Positions 61,457 through 64,000 of a stretch of 64,000 nucleotides of DNA are shown one piece after another. The DNA comes from Catellatospora methionotrophica. Lineage in GTDB: Bacteria > Actinomycetota > Actinomycetes > Mycobacteriales > Micromonosporaceae. Below the pieces are notes generated by a model. The model was not told the DNA's origin. It did not search any database and worked only from the letters and a program-made list of their open reading frames with translations. The first letter of the stretch is position 1. Each line of letters opens with the position of its first letter. The DNA lies in NCBI RefSeq assembly GCF_011297335.1, contig NZ_JAAOTJ010000015.1, positions 62,001 through 126,000 on the forward strand, given 5' to 3'. The translations under genes were made by a program, and so were the position numbers.

Positions 61457-61477
61457 GATACCCCCAAATGGGGTATC
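61457..61477 (+). promoter_or_regulatory. hairpin after the TPP aptamer (expression platform candidate)
   Basis: GATACCCC / GGGGTATC form an 8-bp stem with a 5-nt loop, 33 nt after the aptamer and ~60 nt before the ykoE start. There is no U tract. It might take part in terminator or ribosome-site switching. Confidence 0.45.
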
Positions 61478-61535
61478 GCGGGCGCGACGTGTGCACTTCT
61501 CCTCGTTCGTCCCCTCAACGGACCAGGAGTTATTC

Positions 61536-62117
61536 ATGACAAGCAATCGCTGGCGGACCGTCGACATCGTCGTCGCCTCGATCCTCGCCGTCGCCTTCGG
61601 CGTCGTCTTCTGGGCCTGGGGCCTGCTGTGGTACGGGCCCGGCGACGCTCTCTTCGCCGCGTTCCCGCCCGCCAAGGCCGTCATCTACGGCGTGTGGCTG
61701 CTGCCGGCCGTGCTGGCCCCGCTGATCCTTCGGAAGATCGGCGCCGGGTTCTACACCGAGTTCGTCGCGGCGGTAGTCTCGGCGCTGCTCGGCACCGGAT
61801 GGGGCATCGCCGTGCTGTGGTATGGCCTCGCTCAGGGCGCGGCCGGCGAGCTCGGCTTCGCGCTCGGCGGCTACAAGCGCTGGGGCCTGCCGCAGGCGCT
61901 GCTCGCATCCGCGTTCGCCGGAGCGGCCGCCGCCGGTCTGGACCTGTACTACTACTACGCCGACTGGGCCGCCGACTGGAAGCTGATCTACGTCGTGATC
62001 GTCATGGCCAGCTCCGTCGCCATCGCGGGCGTCGGCGGGCACTTCCTGACCCGGGCCCTGGCCGGGACCGGGGCGCTCGACCGGTTCCCGTCCGGCCGCA
62101 GCCGCGACCTGGTCTGA
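61536..62117 (+). CDS. ykoE: thiamine-precursor ECF transporter S component
   Basis: A 193-residue membrane protein with five to six helices, matching the YkoE family: RTVDIVVASILAVAFGVVFW at the N-terminus and GTGWGIAVLWYGLAQGAAGE in the middle. It binds hydroxymethylpyrimidine or thiamine for the ECF complex. ATG 61536 has CAGGAG 6 nt upstream. It is the first gene after the TPP riboswitch. Confidence 0.9.
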   Translation: MTSNRWRTVDIVVASILAVAFGVVFWAWGLLWYGPGDALFAAFPPAKAVIYGVWLLPAVLAPLILRKIGAGFYTEFVAAVVSALLGTGWGIAVLWYGLAQGAAGELGFALGGYKRWGLPQALLASAFAGAAAAGLDLYYYYADWAADWKLIYVVIVMASSVAIAGVGGHFLTRALAGTGALDRFPSGRSRDLV

Positions 62118-63457
62118 TGATCACGCTCGAGGGGTACGGGTGGCGGCACGCCGGCCGCCGCGCGTGGGCGGTGCGCGGGGTCGACCTGCGCATCGAGCGC
62201 GGCGAGCGGGTGCTGCTGCTCGGCCCCTCGGGCGCGGGCAAGTCCACCCTCCTGCACGCGCTGGCCGGGCTGCTGCCCGACGACTCCGGCGAGGCCGAGG
62301 GCGTACGCAAGGTCGACGCCGGACACGTCGGCATCGTGTTCCAGGACCCGCAGTCGCAGCTGGTGATGTCGCGGGCCGGGGACGAGGTCGCGTTCGGCCT
62401 GGAGAACCTGGGCTGGTCAGCCGACCGGATCTGGCCCCGGGTGGACGAGGTGCTGCGCGAGGTCGGCTTCGGCTACGGGCGCGACCGGGCCACCGACGCC
62501 CTGTCCGGCGGCGAGCAGCAGCGCCTGGTGCTGGCCGGGGCGCTCGCCCCGCGTCCGGAGCTGCTGCTGCTCGACGAGCCCACGGCCAACCTGGACCCGG
62601 CCGGGGCCGCGCTGGTGCGCCGGGCGCTGCGCGAGGCCGTCGACGCCGACACGGCCGTGGTGCTGATCGAGCACCGCATCGCCGAGGTGCTGGACCTGGT
62701 CACCCGCGTGATCGTGCTGGAGCCGGGCGGCGGCGTACGCGACGACATCCCGCCGCACCAGCTGACCGGCCCGCTCGGCGCGGAGCTGGCCGCCGCCGGG
62801 GTCTGGGTGCCGGGCCACCCCGCGCCCGCCCGCCACGCCGCGAACCCGCCCGGCGACACCCTGCTCTCCACCCATGACCTGCGGGTACGCCACCTGTCCT
62901 ACCCCGACGTCACGGTCCGCGCCGGTGCGGCGCTCGCGGTGACCGGCCCCAACGGCTGCGGCAAGTCCACCCTCGCGCTGGCCCTGGGCGGCCTGCTGAA
63001 ACCTGCCGGCGGCGAGGTGCGCAGCCCCGACGGTCCGCCGCACCGCTGGCGGGCCCGCACCCTGGCCGCCCGCATCGGCTCGGTGTTCCAGAACCCGGAG
63101 CAGCAGTTCGTCGCCGCCACCGTGCGCGACGAACTTGCCCTGGGCGGCACCCCGGCGGACCGGGTCGACGAACTCCTGACCCGCCTGCGGCTGGACCGCC
63201 TGGCCGGGGCGAATCCCTTCACCCTCTCCGGCGGCGAGGCCCGGCGGCTGTCGGTGGCGACCGCGCTGGCCGCCCGGCCCCGCCTGCTGATCCTGGACGA
63301 GCCCACCTTCGGCCAGGACCGCCGCACCTGGATCGAGCTGGTCGACATGCTGGCCACCCTGCGCGACGACGGCCACGGCATCGTCGCCGTGACCCACGAC
63401 CCCGACGTCGTCACCACCCTCGCCGACCGCGTCCTGGACCTGGGCGGAACCCCATGA
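62117..63457 (+). CDS. ykoD: ECF transporter tandem ATPase (EcfA-EcfA' fusion)
   Basis: A 446-residue protein with two ABC ATPase domains. Domain 1: Walker A GPSGAGKST, signature LSGGEQQR, Walker B LLLLDEPTANLDP. Domain 2: Walker A GPNGCGKST, signature LSGGEARR, Walker B LLILDEPTFGQD. YkoD-type fusions power YkoE/YkoC. The start overlaps the ykoE stop by 1 nt (TGATG). Confidence 0.93.
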   Translation: MITLEGYGWRHAGRRAWAVRGVDLRIERGERVLLLGPSGAGKSTLLHALAGLLPDDSGEAEGVRKVDAGHVGIVFQDPQSQLVMSRAGDEVAFGLENLGWSADRIWPRVDEVLREVGFGYGRDRATDALSGGEQQRLVLAGALAPRPELLLLDEPTANLDPAGAALVRRALREAVDADTAVVLIEHRIAEVLDLVTRVIVLEPGGGVRDDIPPHQLTGPLGAELAAAGVWVPGHPAPARHAANPPGDTLLSTHDLRVRHLSYPDVTVRAGAALAVTGPNGCGKSTLALALGGLLKPAGGEVRSPDGPPHRWRARTLAARIGSVFQNPEQQFVAATVRDELALGGTPADRVDELLTRLRLDRLAGANPFTLSGGEARRLSVATALAARPRLLILDEPTFGQDRRTWIELVDMLATLRDDGHGIVAVTHDPDVVTTLADRVLDLGGTP

Positions 63458-64000
63458 CCGCCGTCGCCGCCCCGGCCCAGCGCAGTGACGCCACGCTGGC
63501 GCGGCGGGCTCCGGTCGCGAAGATCGTCGCGCTCGCGCTGTTCACGACGGCCGCGCTGCTGACCCGCGACGTCGCCGCGCTGGGGTTCGCGCTGGTGGTG
63601 ACGTTCGCCGCCGCGCCGCTGTTCGGGATCACGCCGTGGGGGCTGCTGCGGCGCGGCTGGCCCGCGCTGCTCGGCGCGGCCACGGTGGTGCTGTCGCTGG
63701 CACTGTTCGCGGCGGACCGGTCGGGCACGGTGCTGGTGGACTTCGGGCCCGTAGTGATCACCTCGACGGTGCTGTCCAACGCGCTGTCGCTGGCGCTGCG
63801 GCTGCTGGCCATCGCCCTGCCGAGCATCCTGGTGTTCAGCACCACCGATCCGACCGACCTGGCCGACTCGCTGGTCCAGCACGCGCGGGTCTCGCCACGT
63901 TTCGCGATCGGCGCGCTGGCCGCGTTCCGGCTGGTCGGGCTGCTCGGCGACGAGTGGCGGATGATCGCGATGGCGCGCCGGGCCCGTGGCATCGACGCCG
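63454..64000 (+). CDS. ykoC: ECF transporter transmembrane (T) component, 3' end outside window
   Basis: The first 182 codons are visible. Hydrophobic helices are followed by STTDPTDLADSLVQ and MARRARGIDA, the EcfT Ala-Arg-Gly coupling motif. The start overlaps ykoD by 4 nt (ATGA). It completes the ykoEDC operon; the missing part should be about 60-80 residues. Confidence 0.9.
   Translation, partial: MTAVAAPAQRSDATLARRAPVAKIVALALFTTAALLTRDVAALGFALVVTFAAAPLFGITPWGLLRRGWPALLGAATVVLSLALFAADRSGTVLVDFGPVVITSTVLSNALSLALRLLAIALPSILVFSTTDPTDLADSLVQHARVSPRFAIGALAAFRLVGLLGDEWRMIAMARRARGIDA

Overview
The window is about 64 kb of very GC-rich actinomycete chromosome. Reading frames have strongly GC-biased third positions, many starts are GTG, neighbouring genes are coupled by ATGA and TGATG overlaps, and many genes carry a TANNNT box 6-7 nt upstream of the start. 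These traits, the gene complement and the style of the intergenic hairpins suggest a Micromonosporaceae-like organism (inference; no rRNA or tRNA gene is present to settle it).

Region 1 (about 1-29.5 kb) is a biosynthetic gene cluster with interspersed ordinary genes. The plus-strand core (834-7548) encodes an acyl-AMP ligase, two small acyl carrier proteins, a ketosynthase whose second catalytic His is Gln, a short ketosynthase-like (chain-length-factor-like) protein, a second AMP ligase and an intact FabF-type ketosynthase. A second unit (7886-9970) holds a 4-hydroxymandelate synthase-like enzyme and a PhyH-type Fe(II)/2-oxoglutarate dioxygenase. A third (10052-13001) holds an O-methyltransferase and both E1 subunits of a 2-oxoacid dehydrogenase, with no E2 or E3. 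After a secreted protease and an isochorismatase-like hydrolase come, on the minus strand, an AMP ligase, a large MFS transporter and an SGNH hydrolase (15.0-19.3 kb). Divergent to these lie a secreted SGNH hydrolase and a P450 (19.6-22.1 kb). A PLP decarboxylase, a macrolide-type glycosyltransferase and a fourth AMP ligase (24.6-29.4 kb) may be the far edge. The cut-off MFS gene at position 1 is a paralogue of the one at 15.7-17.7 kb, so the cluster extends left of the window. No ketoreductase, dehydratase or thioesterase was seen. My working model is an aromatic starter, derived from 4-hydroxyphenylpyruvate or a 2-oxo acid, loaded on stand-alone ACPs by AMP ligases and extended only briefly.

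Region 2 (about 29.5-52.9 kb) is mostly housekeeping and uncharacterised genes: a HEAT-repeat protein, a Tat lipoprotein, a carbohydrate-binding-module protein, a quinone oxidoreductase, a RecQ helicase with a phosphoribosyltransferase-like tail, an F420-type oxidoreductase, an FAD monooxygenase, DusB, DoxX, an unusual two-domain isoprenoid enzyme, a DivIVA-repeat protein, an Old Yellow Enzyme homologue, a SigF-type sigma factor, a membrane endo/exonuclease/phosphatase-fold protein and glycyl-tRNA synthetase. Two very small membrane-protein genes (40 and 47 codons) are also present.

Region 3 (about 52.9-64 kb) is a metal and cofactor uptake region: a Zur-box-controlled znuACB operon, an SmtB/CzrA-type ArsR sensor, a Fur/Zur repressor, an acyl-CoA dehydrogenase, a YcgQ/YcgR-type membrane pair, and a TPP riboswitch in front of the thiamine-precursor ECF transporter ykoEDC, which runs off the end.

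Three kinds of dispersed intergenic palindrome recur in the window. One shows compensatory base changes between its two copies.
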